Shown in pieces: positions 26,998-35,352 of a DNA stretch of 64,000 nt. Source of the stretch: Reyranella soli (GTDB taxonomy: Bacteria > Pseudomonadota > Alphaproteobacteria > Reyranellales > Reyranellaceae); NCBI RefSeq assembly GCF_007992495.1, contig NZ_BKAJ01000031.1, positions 124,001 to 188,000 on the forward strand. The letters run 5' to 3'. A program made the position numbers and the translations under genes. The first letter of the stretch is position 1, and each line of letters starts with the position of its first letter. The notes below the pieces were generated by a model. It did not search any database. It had not been told where the DNA came from and saw only the letters and a list, made by a program, of their open reading frames with translations.

Positions 26998-27707
26998 CCT
27001 ACCTGTTGGCGCTCCTGGTGGCCATGGTCGGTGCGGCGCTGGGGTTTGCCCTGGGTGCCGCTGCGGCCTCCGCGCTGGCGCCGCTGCTCGGCATCACCTC
27101 GTTCGAAGGCGCGTCGGGCTACTTCGCGGTGTTCATCGGCGGACCGGTCGGCGGGCTGGCGGGCCTGGTGCTGGGCGCCTGGCTGGTCCTGCGCCGCGCC
27201 GGGCTGAAGGGCGCCGCCGTGGCCGGCCGCGTCGGCCTCGTGTTCGTTGGCGTGGTTCTGGTCGCCGCAGCGGGAATCGGCGCTTTCTGGCTGATGCGTC
27301 CGCTGGTCAACGCCAACGGGCCCGCGCCTCGGCTGGTGTTCGAGATCCGCCTGCCGCCGGGCGTCGCGGTGCCGCCGTCGCGCGACGCGGTCGAGCTGCA
27401 GACTGCCAAGAATACGATGCCGGCCGTCCTGTCCGACACAAGACGCGACGACGGGCGCGAGGTCCTGACCGGCAGCGTCGAGCTCTACTATCGCACCTGG
27501 CATCGCCTGCTGGTGCTGCGCCTGCCCGACAAGACCGATGTGCTGTTCGCGCCGTCGCTCGGCCTCACGCCCAGTCACACCAGGACCTTCACCGACTGGC
27601 GGCGCGCCGACTACATCGCCCGGCCGGGCGATGAGCAGGCGCGGCGCACCACGGCCGCCGATGCCTGGGAGTTTCGCTATCGCGTCGACTGGGCGGGCGA
27701 GGACTGA
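26994..27707 (+). CDS. membrane protein coupled to the STAND regulator
   Basis: A 237-residue protein with three hydrophobic helices in the first half (about 3-30, 40-67 and 78-102), small-residue-rich, followed by a soluble domain of about 135 residues with no recognised motif. It overlaps the regulator gene by four bases, so the two are translationally coupled. The soluble domain could be the signal input or output partner; nothing more can be said from sequence. It is convergent with the receptor cyclase at 27723. Confidence 0.7.
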   Translation: MTYLLALLVAMVGAALGFALGAAAASALAPLLGITSFEGASGYFAVFIGGPVGGLAGLVLGAWLVLRRAGLKGAAVAGRVGLVFVGVVLVAAAGIGAFWLMRPLVNANGPAPRLVFEIRLPPGVAVPPSRDAVELQTAKNTMPAVLSDTRRDDGREVLTGSVELYYRTWHRLLVLRLPDKTDVLFAPSLGLTPSHTRTFTDWRRADYIARPGDEQARRTTAADAWEFRYRVDWAGED

Positions 27708-27722
27708 GGATGTCGCCTGCCG

Positions 27723-29855
27723 TCAGATCTTCAGCAGCCAGGCCTCGACGCTGCTTCTGCCTTTGATCTCGATCTGGCCACGCGGCTCGAAGACGAAGCG
27801 GTCCTTGAGCTTGTCGTACACCGACCGCGTCACCTGGATCGTGCCGGGCACCCCGCCCGATTCCATGCGGCTCGCCAGGTTCACCGTGTCGCCCCACAGG
27901 TCGTAGATGTACTTCGTCTTGCCGATCACGCCGGCCACGACAGGGCCGCTGTTGATGCCGACCCGCAGCGTCAACGGCACGCGATGTTCCATGGCATGCT
28001 CCTGGGTGATGTGGACCATCCGGATCGCCATGCGCACCATGCGTTCGGCATGGTCGGGCACCTGCACCGGCAGGCCGCACACCGCCATGTAGGCATCGCC
28101 CAAGGTCTTGATCTTCTCGATGCCGAGCTCCTGGGCGGCCTCGTCGAATCGCGTGAACAGCCCGTTCAGCAGGCTCACGACACTGGCCGGAGGCATCTGC
28201 GAGGACAGGGCGGTGAAGCCGACGATGTCGGCGAAGGCCACCGTGACCTCGGCAAAGCCGTCGGCGATGTTCTTCTCGCCGCCGCGCAGCCGGTTGGCGA
28301 TCGGCCCCGGCAGCATGTTGAGCAGCAACTGCTCGTTCTCGCGGTTCTTGTTCTCGATGACGATGGTCTTCTCGTGCAGCTCGTCGACCATGCCATTGAA
28401 CGCCGAGCACAGGCGGCCGATCTCGTCGTGGCTGCGCACGGCCACCTTGGCGCCGTAGTCGCCGGCGGCGAAGCGCGTCACGCCGGCGGTGAGTTCCCTG
28501 AGCGGCCCGAGCAGTGAGCGCGCCAGCCAGGCGGACGTCACGACCACCACCAGCATGGCGATGGCGCCGACGATGATCAGGTTGCGCCGCAGCCTGTCGA
28601 TCGGGGCGAACGCCTCGGATGCGTCTATCTTGGCGACGAGGACCCACTTGAGGCCGGGAATGGAAAGCGGACCCCAGGAGGCGAGCGTCGGGACGCCGTG
28701 ATAGCCGACGATCTCGCCGGCGCCCTCGGTCCCGGCGAGCGCGGACTGGACGGCCTCCGTGGCGATGTGCTGCTGCAGCACCGGCGTTCCGTAGCGGCGG
28801 ATGGCGTCGATCTCCTGGTCCGTGGCGCCGCTCTCCTTGAGATCGGCATAGTACCGGTTGCGGTTTTCATAGAAGGCGCGTGGCCCCGAGCGCGCGAGGT
28901 GGTCGGCGCCGACGAGATAGGCCTCGCCGGTGGCGCCGAAGCCGTCCTGGCGCCAGCGGCGTCCGCTGGTCACGACCTTGTCGATTTCGTCGATCGACAA
29001 TTGCGCGATCAGCACGCCGAGCACGGTGTTCTGGTCGATGATCGGCGCGGCCATGAAGGCGATCGGCGCGCCGCCCGAGGGCGCATAGGGCGCGAAGTCT
29101 TCCAGGCATGTCGCATACTTTTCGGCATCGGCGCCGCAGCGCGCGACGGCGACGGCGACATTCGATTGCCGGAAGGGAGCGCTGCGCAGCGAGGCGGAGA
29201 AATCGACTTCCTTCCTGACGGCATAGACGATGCGGCCGGCCGCCGGATCCGCCAGCATCAGGTCGAAAAAGCCGAAGGTTGCGGCGGCGTCGCGCAGCAG
29301 CGGGTGGTAGATCGCGTGCTCGCGGCTGTAGGTGCTGCCGTCTCCGGCATCGTTGAGCAGCTCGCGCTGCTCGGCTGGATAGGGGTTGGCGACGATGTAG
29401 TGGTACTGGAGATAATAGCCGGCGGCATCGATGGGCAGATACTCCTTGATGTCCGGCTCCTTGGCCGCCAGGCGTCGCAGGCCGGGCAGGAACGCGGCGC
29501 TGTACCAGGCATCGACCTCGAGCCGGAGATCGGCCGGCACGTCGGTCCGATTGAGCTCGTTGAACGTGGCGCGGAACGCCTGCGCGGCATCGACCGCTTC
29601 CTTCGAGTAGGCCAGCTGGGAGAGCTCGTTGCGGATGGTGCGGAAATACGTCTCGACCTGCTGCACCTTGGCCTTCCGGGTCGAGGTGAGCTGGTTGTAG
29701 ATCGCCTCCTGCAGGGCATCGCGGGCCTGCAGGTAACCCAGCACGCTGGTGACCAGCACCGCGATCGCGCCGAGCAGGGCGAGAAGGGCAAACAGCTTGA
29801 CGGCCAGTCCCCAACGCACGGGCGGAGACGGCTTGGTCGCGTCGGACGGGGACAT
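27723..29855 (-). CDS. receptor-type class III adenylate cyclase (Cache, HAMP, cyclase)
   Basis: A 710-residue membrane protein. Helix 1 (about 17-44) is followed by a large periplasmic Cache sensor (about 45-425), a second helix (about 430-450), HAMP, a signalling helix (EKTIVIENKNRENEQLLLNMLP) and the catalytic domain (about 525-705). Metal ligands lie in VAFADIVGF and TLGDAY. The base-specifying residues are Lys (EKIKTLGD) and Asp (YDLWGDTVN), the adenylate pair, and the Asn/Arg pair is in VNLASRM. ATP is therefore the likely substrate, with control by a periplasmic ligand. Confidence 0.92.
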   Translation of the reverse strand: MSPSDATKPSPPVRWGLAVKLFALLALLGAIAVLVTSVLGYLQARDALQEAIYNQLTSTRKAKVQQVETYFRTIRNELSQLAYSKEAVDAAQAFRATFNELNRTDVPADLRLEVDAWYSAAFLPGLRRLAAKEPDIKEYLPIDAAGYYLQYHYIVANPYPAEQRELLNDAGDGSTYSREHAIYHPLLRDAAATFGFFDLMLADPAAGRIVYAVRKEVDFSASLRSAPFRQSNVAVAVARCGADAEKYATCLEDFAPYAPSGGAPIAFMAAPIIDQNTVLGVLIAQLSIDEIDKVVTSGRRWRQDGFGATGEAYLVGADHLARSGPRAFYENRNRYYADLKESGATDQEIDAIRRYGTPVLQQHIATEAVQSALAGTEGAGEIVGYHGVPTLASWGPLSIPGLKWVLVAKIDASEAFAPIDRLRRNLIIVGAIAMLVVVVTSAWLARSLLGPLRELTAGVTRFAAGDYGAKVAVRSHDEIGRLCSAFNGMVDELHEKTIVIENKNRENEQLLLNMLPGPIANRLRGGEKNIADGFAEVTVAFADIVGFTALSSQMPPASVVSLLNGLFTRFDEAAQELGIEKIKTLGDAYMAVCGLPVQVPDHAERMVRMAIRMVHITQEHAMEHRVPLTLRVGINSGPVVAGVIGKTKYIYDLWGDTVNLASRMESGGVPGTIQVTRSVYDKLKDRFVFEPRGQIEIKGRSSVEAWLLKI

Positions 29856-30104
29856 GGGGGGATTTTAGCCCATTTGACGCTGGCGTGGGTCGATAGGTCA
29901 GCGAAGTCCGGCGATGGTCGGCGAGGCGCGCTCGCACCCGCCGGCGTTTGCAGCCGAGATATGCAGCGCTACGCAGGCTCTCGATATGCTCGCCGCCTTG
30001 GAACGGATCGAAGCGGCTCTCGTTTAAGGCAGGGACCGCATCGCCGCGGTGGGCATTGCGGCGATTCCGGCGTTGCTGGTCGACCGTCACCACGGAGAGT
30101 CCTC

Positions 30105-30545
30105 ATGCTCAGGCCCTCGCTTGCGCTGCTGGGATCAGGTCTGCTTGCAATCAGCGCGTGCTCGCCCGCCCACTACGTTGCGGAGAAGGCGCGCGAGTCC
30201 ATCCTGGGCATGGACGCTGTCACCCTGAAGTCCTGCGCGGGCCTTCCGACGCGGACCGAGCAAATCGACGCGCGGACCACGCTGTACTCCTATGAAAACA
30301 AGTATGAGAGGACCGGCGGCGCGCAGGTTACGTTGCCTATCATCGGCGGCGGAGTCAGTCTTGGTGGAAGCGGCTCCTACTGTCACGCCATCGTCCGGAT
30401 CGTGGACGGCAGGGTGGCGGCAGTGAACTATGCCGGCGACAACGACGACATGATCGGCAAGGAAGGCGTCTGCGCCCCGATCTTCCGAGGTTGCCTGAGA
30501 GAGCAGGAGAAGGCCAGACGCGCGCCGTCGGAGCGGGCAAGCTGA
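30105..30545 (+). CDS. small predicted lipoprotein
   Basis: Encodes 146 residues from ATG at 30105 after GGAGAG. The N-terminus MLRPSLALLGSGLLAISAC is a lipoprotein signal with the modified Cys at 19. The mature part has several Cys and a glycine-rich middle (LPIIGGGVSLGGSGSYC) but no known domain. The final 20 residues are charged and may be disordered. It stands alone between the receptor cyclase and another small secreted protein. Confidence 0.7.
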   Translation: MLRPSLALLGSGLLAISACSPAHYVAEKARESILGMDAVTLKSCAGLPTRTEQIDARTTLYSYENKYERTGGAQVTLPIIGGGVSLGGSGSYCHAIVRIVDGRVAAVNYAGDNDDMIGKEGVCAPIFRGCLREQEKARRAPSERAS

Positions 30546-30748
30546 AGTCTGAGGTCCAGCAGCCAGCATCCGTTTTGAGCACGGAGCGTTGCCATGTCGA
30601 CTGCACCGAGTTGCGTCGCCGTTCGATGTGGGTCTGCGAAATCCATGGAAGTTGGCGAGACCCATGGGCAACAAGGCCGACAATCCTTGCGTTTATGGGG
30701 TGTCAGAGCGCGAACAGCATCGCTCTCAGCCAGCTGAGGAAGAGGAAC

Positions 30749-31021
30749 ATGAAGAAGGCCATCGTCGCAGTCGTTGTCATCGCTTCCATCGCTGCGGCCC
30801 ACGCTGCAGATCCGGAAATCGCGGCGCGCGTTGCCGATCCAGTGGTCGAATGGAGCAAGTGGACGGTCAAATGCCAGGGGAGCGGCAACATGTCGTGGGA
30901 AGACGTGAGCGAACCGAAGAACATCAACGGCGGCTTCACGTTTCGCACCAAGGATAGTGAAGTCCGGACGACCGCAGGCATGAACTGCGTCGCTGTCGGC
31001 AGCTTCCGAAAGCAGAGCTAG
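30749..31021 (+). CDS. small secreted protein
   Basis: Encodes 90 residues from ATG at 30749 with a strong GAGGAAGAGG region upstream. A signal peptide (MKKAIVAVVVIASIAAAHA) is followed by about 70 hydrophilic residues with two Cys (CQGSGNMSWE and MNCVAVG) that could form a disulfide. No family recognised. Confidence 0.65.
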   Translation: MKKAIVAVVVIASIAAAHAADPEIAARVADPVVEWSKWTVKCQGSGNMSWEDVSEPKNINGGFTFRTKDSEVRTTAGMNCVAVGSFRKQS

Positions 31022-31052
31022 CGATCCGAACGGACCGGTCGACTGCCCCCTC

Positions 31053-31535
31053 ATGCAAGTCTCACGTTTCGAATCAAAGCCCTTGCGCAAAGCGCGCGAC
31101 GGGATGGCGATGTTCGCGGACGAAGCCAGTGCACATCGTTTCCTTGAACGCCTGCTCTGGCCGGATGGCGTGCGTTGCCCACGCTGCCGCAGCAGCGCCA
31201 GGGTGCGCAAACTGAACGGCGCGTCGACCCGTGTGGCGGCCTATAAATGCTACGCCTGCCGCAAGCCGTTCTCCTCTCTGCACGGCACGGTGATGAGCTC
31301 GAGCCACGTTCCGGCGCACAAGTGGCTGCAGGCAATCTATCTGACCGAAGGGGGAACCAGGCCGATGCGGCCCTATCACCTGCATCGGATCCTGAACGTG
31401 TCGTTCAAGACGGCATCTTCAATGATGAAGCGCCTTGGCCGGGCGAGCGCACAAACTGCGTCCGGTTCCGGCAACAAGGGCCCCGCCACCCGTTCCACTG
31501 TCACCCTCGCCATCTGCCGGAACCTCCCGCGTTAG
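31053..31535 (+). pseudogene. IS1595-type transposase remnant, N-terminal zinc-ribbon part only
   Basis: The 160-residue frame begins like IS1595-family transposases: FADEASAHRFLERLLWPDGVRCPRC, the second knuckle CYACRKPF, then SSSHVPAHKWLQAIYL and LHRILNVSFKTASSMM. These elements are usually about 300 residues and continue into an ISXO2-like DDE domain. Here the homology ends near residue 130 and the rest is unrelated Ser/Thr/Arg-rich sequence. No second half or terminal inverted repeats were seen nearby. It could encode a free-standing zinc-ribbon protein, but decay is more likely. Confidence 0.7.
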
Positions 31536-31577
31536 CAGGGCGATCGCATGGGGCCCAATATACCCGTCATGACGGGC

Positions 31578-32513
31578 CTATTTCGGCCCCGGCGGCGGCG
31601 ATATCGAGCCGGTCGCGATCAGTCCCTTGAGCATAGCCACGGCGCCGCATTGCCTGGATTCGGCATTCGCATCGAACCGGCCGTCGGCGACATAGCGACC
31701 CTTCGCGTACTGGTCGGTGCACGCCCAGACATACGGCGAATGGATGCCATGCTGCCGATATCCCAGGCCGTTATAGCGTTCCCAGGCGACGAGCATCCCG
31801 GCAATGCTCCAATCGTTCCACTTGTCGTAACGATTGAGCGCGATGGCATCCATCGCACTCTCTTCCCAGCTGAACGGCGCCTTGCCCCCGGTCGGCCGTC
31901 CCGCCGGTACGTGGACCGTCCGGCCGGTCAGCGGATCCCCGTTGTGCAGATGGGAGTCGAACCTGAAGTCGGCTTCCATGCCATGGATGATCGCCAGGAA
32001 GTACCAGGGCATCGTCATCGACTTGGTGATGCGCTCGTAGCGGGCGCGATTGCCCAGGATCTTCCTGACGCTTTGCGCGACCACTTCCTGGCGCGCCGGG
32101 AATACTTTCGCGGCATCGAAGCGCTGCTGGTACTCCTGGCGGAGCAATCGTGAGAGGACGCTGTTCTCGTCCTCGAGCTGCTCGACCTGGCTTGCACGCA
32201 GGGCCGCCAGCTCGCGGTACATCCACGTCGTCGCGCCGCCGAGCGCCAGGATGACGGCGGCCACCGAGCTTGCCAGGATGGTTTGACGCCGGCGCTGTCG
32301 CGCGAGGTCCTGGGCGGCGCGCAGCTCTCGCCCCCTGGCCTCCCTCTCCTCGGCGTCGAAGCGAGGCTCGGCGACCGACCGGTCGCGTTCCACGGGAGGA
32401 TGATCGCGGTCAACCAAGTCGTCGTCACCTCGGCCGTACTGGCGAGCAGTGCCGGGGATGCGGTCAGGCCGCACCACTTCGATCATTGAAACGGACAAGG
32501 CGACCGGAGACAA
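31578..32513 (-). CDS. membrane-anchored lysozyme-family protein (ZliS-like)
   Basis: A 311-residue protein. A charged N-terminal region is followed by one transmembrane helix (about 78-98), a coiled segment (SQVEQLEDENSVLSRLL) and a C-terminal domain (about 140-305). The domain matches the COG5526 lysozyme family: MPWYFLAIIHGMEADFRFDSHLHNG, TVHVPAGRP, FSWEESAMDAI, AWERYNGLGYR, YAKGRYVADGRF, QCGAVAMLK. The Glu in HGMEA is the probable catalytic acid. The domain should face the periplasm and cut peptidoglycan. The start is TTG at 32513 with weak GAAGGG upstream; ATG nine codons in is the alternative. It lies 14 bases after the next gene on the same strand. Confidence 0.75.
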   Translation of the reverse strand: MSPVALSVSMIEVVRPDRIPGTARQYGRGDDDLVDRDHPPVERDRSVAEPRFDAEEREARGRELRAAQDLARQRRRQTILASSVAAVILALGGATTWMYRELAALRASQVEQLEDENSVLSRLLRQEYQQRFDAAKVFPARQEVVAQSVRKILGNRARYERITKSMTMPWYFLAIIHGMEADFRFDSHLHNGDPLTGRTVHVPAGRPTGGKAPFSWEESAMDAIALNRYDKWNDWSIAGMLVAWERYNGLGYRQHGIHSPYVWACTDQYAKGRYVADGRFDANAESRQCGAVAMLKGLIATGSISPPPGPK

Positions 32514-32527
32514 GGACCCTTCGAGGT

Positions 32528-33478
32528 TCAGACGCTATCGTCGCGATAACGCCGCCACCAATTGGTGATGAAATTGGGATGGTGCCTGATGGCCTCTCGC
32601 AGACGCAGCACCGGATTCTCGACCTTGCCGTCGATTTCGATGGCCTCGTCGAACTCTTCGACCGCGACCAGCGCCTTGGTTCGCGACTCGTCGATCACCA
32701 TGGTCGCCAGCTCTGCTGCCAGGCCAAAGACATTGCTGCCTTCATAGGCGTAGCCAAGCGTCTTCAGCGCGATCGCCTCCGAAAGGAAGGCGAGGAATTC
32801 GTTGTCGAGGATCTGCAGGCCGTTGCCCTTGTACATGTCGAGCACGGCATGGGTCGCCTCATGGACGACATCCGCGCGGCGGCTGATCGTGTCGATGAAG
32901 GGGTCGCGGAAGATGAACCTGTTCGAATAGTCCAGGTACATCGCCGCCGCATTCGCACGCTTGAGCTCGTCGGGATCGTAAGCGATCCCGATCCTGCCGT
33001 TGCGCACCGCCAGGCCGACCGTCTCGAAGCTCGACCGGCTGATATGGACGTTCTTGTAGGTGATGTAGGGAAAGCGCGAAACGCTCGCCGTGAGCATGCT
33101 GAGGAAACGCGCCATCAGCGGGTCCGGGCTGGGACGCTTCCAGCCGAACGGCGGGATGAAGATGATGCCGGGCTCGGCGCCCTTGAAGCTGAAGTTCTTG
33201 CCGTCGTTGCTCTGCCAGCAGCCGACGTAGCGGTGGAGGTAGAAATTGACCTCCCGTGGGTCGGTGGTCTGGAAGTTGAACCAGATGAGGTCCCACACGT
33301 TCGGGACGCCGAAGCCCGCCGCCACGGCCTGCCAGTTCGCTCCGGGCTTGTCGCCGACCCGGTAGGCATCGCGGAAGGCCCCCGGCGGCCATGCCGCCAG
33401 CGCCGGCGCCGCTTTCATCAAGGGGGTGAAGCTGATCGGCTTTTTGGGTGGCGGCGGCAAGGGCAGGCCCTTCGACAT
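32528..33478 (-). CDS. LysM-like protein with an HEATH zincin-type motif
   Basis: Encodes 316 residues from ATG at 33478, chosen for a GGAGG Shine-Dalgarno five bases upstream. Residues about 35-95 (YRVGDKPGANWQAVAAGFGVPNVWDLIWFNF) look like a LysM-type cell-wall-binding unit. Later the motif VVHEATHAVLDM gives an HExxH-like zinc site (HEATH), with candidate third ligands downstream. No signal peptide is visible. The gene precedes the lysozyme-like gene, so the two may act together on the cell wall. Decayed copies of its C-terminal half occur at 39455-39560 and 46280-46624. Confidence 0.7.
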   Translation of the reverse strand: MSKGLPLPPPPKKPISFTPLMKAAPALAAWPPGAFRDAYRVGDKPGANWQAVAAGFGVPNVWDLIWFNFQTTDPREVNFYLHRYVGCWQSNDGKNFSFKGAEPGIIFIPPFGWKRPSPDPLMARFLSMLTASVSRFPYITYKNVHISRSSFETVGLAVRNGRIGIAYDPDELKRANAAAMYLDYSNRFIFRDPFIDTISRRADVVHEATHAVLDMYKGNGLQILDNEFLAFLSEAIALKTLGYAYEGSNVFGLAAELATMVIDESRTKALVAVEEFDEAIEIDGKVENPVLRLREAIRHHPNFITNWWRRYRDDSV

Positions 33479-33793
33479 CGCATCCTCCGGCTCCGGAAAG
33501 CGGCGACGGCACAGCCAGGCAAGGAAGCCCCGCACCGCCTGGCGCAGCGCGATGGTATCGTTAAGTGCGGACCAAGTGAGTCAGCCGGAAGTACCGATGC
33601 CGCCCATCCTTAAGTATCGGGTGTAAGTCGGCCACCAATGGTCCCCGCGTATGCCAGTACGCTTCGACGCAGGGTCAGCGCACATTCCGTGATCATTCGG
33701 GGACGGCTGAGCGCCGGTAGGGCCCGACTTTTGCAGATGTCCCCTCGATCGGCGGCCCGTTAGGCTGGCCGGCGGGAGAGGACATCGGCAGGC

Positions 33794-34030
33794 ATGTTGA
33801 AGAAGGCGAAATACTGGCGCGCGTTCACGGCGGACACGCGGGCGCAGGCGGAGAAGGCGGCGGCCGACTGGTGGGACGCCCAGAGCGGGTTCGACAGGAT
33901 CAGCGGCTGGGTGCTGCCGGCGGGCGATGCGCCGAGCGGCGCCACGCCGCAATGGACCGCCACGATCATCTACCGGGATGCCGTCGATTCGGACTCCGGC
34001 GCGCAACCGCGGCGGCCGGCGCTTCACTGA
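33794..34030 (+). CDS. small hypothetical protein
   Basis: Encodes 78 residues, basic at the N-terminus (MLKKAKYWRAFTADTRAQAEKAAADWWDAQ) and hydrophilic throughout; no signal peptide, helix or domain recognised. ATG at 33794 follows a weak GGCAGG. Codon choice is in keeping with neighbours, but the short length leaves doubt that it is a gene. Confidence 0.45.
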   Translation: MLKKAKYWRAFTADTRAQAEKAAADWWDAQSGFDRISGWVLPAGDAPSGATPQWTATIIYRDAVDSDSGAQPRRPALH

Positions 34031-34109
34031 CCTTCCTTCCCTGACCTTGGGCGCAAGGAGGCAGCGTCGCGCGCCGGCTCGGGCAGCGCGACGCTCCTTG
34101 TTCGTTGCC

Positions 34110-34478
34110 TTACCAGTAGCTCGGCGCGTTGTAGTACTTGTCGACCCGGCGGCCGTAGTCCGGCGTCCACATGAACTCCTCGTTGATGTCGTAGGTCGGG
34201 GCGTTCTCGAGCATCTTCTTGTCGAGATTGACGATATAGCCGCCCTTGCTCTCGTCGTACTTCAGGGTCGACCAGGGCAGCGGATGATACTTCTCGCCGA
34301 TGCCGAGGAAGCCGCCGAACGACATGATGGCGTAGATCGCCTTGCCGCTCACCTTGTCGATCATGATGTCGTCGACCGAGCCGAGCTTGTCGCCCTGCGG
34401 GTTGTAGACGTCGGTTCCTTCGACTTTCTCGGCGGCGATCAGGCTGCCGGACGTGATCTTGGTCACTTCGCTGGCCAT
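34110..34478 (-). CDS. PRC-barrel domain protein
   Basis: A 122-residue protein from ATG at 34478 after AAGGAG. The PRC-barrel core is clear: GTDVYNPQGDKLGSVDDIMID, then KVSGKAIYAIMSFGGFLGIGEKYHPLPWSTL. It is followed by a C-terminal tail ending DKYYNAPSYW. PRC-barrel proteins of this size are common stress or envelope-related proteins in alphaproteobacteria; the precise role is unknown. A stray copy of its last 17 codons is found at 45078-45131. Confidence 0.88.
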   Translation of the reverse strand: MASEVTKITSGSLIAAEKVEGTDVYNPQGDKLGSVDDIMIDKVSGKAIYAIMSFGGFLGIGEKYHPLPWSTLKYDESKGGYIVNLDKKMLENAPTYDINEEFMWTPDYGRRVDKYYNAPSYW

Positions 34479-34577
34479 GGGTTGCTCCTTGGATGTTGGG
34501 CGCCGAAGCGGCGCTGGCCAACCAACGGAGCGGTTCCGGCATCGTTGCGGCGCCGCGCCGATTTACCTTTGCGGCCT

Positions 34578-34940
34578 CTATTGCACCGGCGTGAGCCTGA
34601 AGCGACACGCATACTGCTTATTGAAGAGTTCCATCTCCCGGGTCTTCACATTCCCCGTAAGGTCGACGGCAAACGTCCTCCTGCCCACCGGTACGGTCAG
34701 CGTCGTGTTGACGAAACCATCGGCGGCAATGGGAGCGGCGAACGCCTCGCCGCCATTGGTCTTCAACGACAGGTCGTTTCCGGTGTCCGAGAAGTCGAAG
34801 ACCAAGTTCGAGACATCGGCCTCCCGGCAGCTGGCAGGAGCCCCCTTCTCGAGTTCAGGCTTCGCCCGCCACGCTTCGGCAAGCGCCGGTGGCACCGCGA
34901 CGATGGTGCCCAGCACGACGAGGGCTACGAGTACGCGCAT
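34578..34940 (-). CDS. small secreted protein
   Basis: Encodes 120 residues with a signal peptide (MRVLVALVVLGTIVAVPPALA). The mature part of about 99 residues has two Cys (ASCREAD and YACRFRL), likely a disulfide, and alternating strands suggestive of a small beta-fold. No family recognised. It lies upstream of the PRC-barrel gene on the same strand with a 99-base gap. Confidence 0.65.
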   Translation of the reverse strand: MRVLVALVVLGTIVAVPPALAEAWRAKPELEKGAPASCREADVSNLVFDFSDTGNDLSLKTNGGEAFAAPIAADGFVNTTLTVPVGRRTFAVDLTGNVKTREMELFNKQYACRFRLTPVQ

Positions 34941-35028
34941 GACTGGCTCCGATACAGGGAATGAAAGCGTCCCACTTGGCTAACAGCACGGCACGGCGAT
35001 CGGTTGCGCCGGACCTGCATGATCCCGG

Positions 35029-35232
35029 CTACCAGCTCTCCAACCGTTCGATCCTTTGTTGGCCCAGCACCGTCAGGAAGTATGCCGAGGCCTTCTCCTC
35101 AATGAGGGCAAGCGAGAGCAGTTGGGTGACGTGACGACGATTTAGAGCGCCCGAAAGAACATCCCCGTTGGCGATCCGGCGCAAAGTCGTCCGTTCGTGG
35201 GGGCTGAGCTGGGCGAGCAGACCGCGTTCCAT
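35029..35232 (-). CDS. small hypothetical protein, possibly winged-helix
   Basis: Encodes 67 residues from ATG at 35232, with a very good GGGAGGA Shine-Dalgarno. The sequence (LSPHERTTLRRIANGDVLSGALNRRHVTQLLSLALIEEKASAYFLTVLGQQRIERL) has helix-rich spacing and a final strand-turn-strand like a compact winged helix. This is a shape-based guess. It could be a small transcription regulator or an unrelated helical protein. Confidence 0.55.
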   Translation of the reverse strand: MERGLLAQLSPHERTTLRRIANGDVLSGALNRRHVTQLLSLALIEEKASAYFLTVLGQQRIERLESW

Positions 35233-35352
35233 GCGTTTCCTCCCCGAGCGTGAGTGACTGATAGCTGGGTCTTTGCGCCGAATGCGCAAGTGCGTCCTTC
35301 GGGCACGGACACGTGTGTGTTCAACAGTGAACGTCGAGAGCTTCGCGGCCAC

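Noticed and set aside
29856..30104. Possible gene between the receptor cyclase and the lipoprotein
   Set aside because: Frames here are Arg-rich extensions without start signals; the lipoprotein start at 30105 has its own Shine-Dalgarno.
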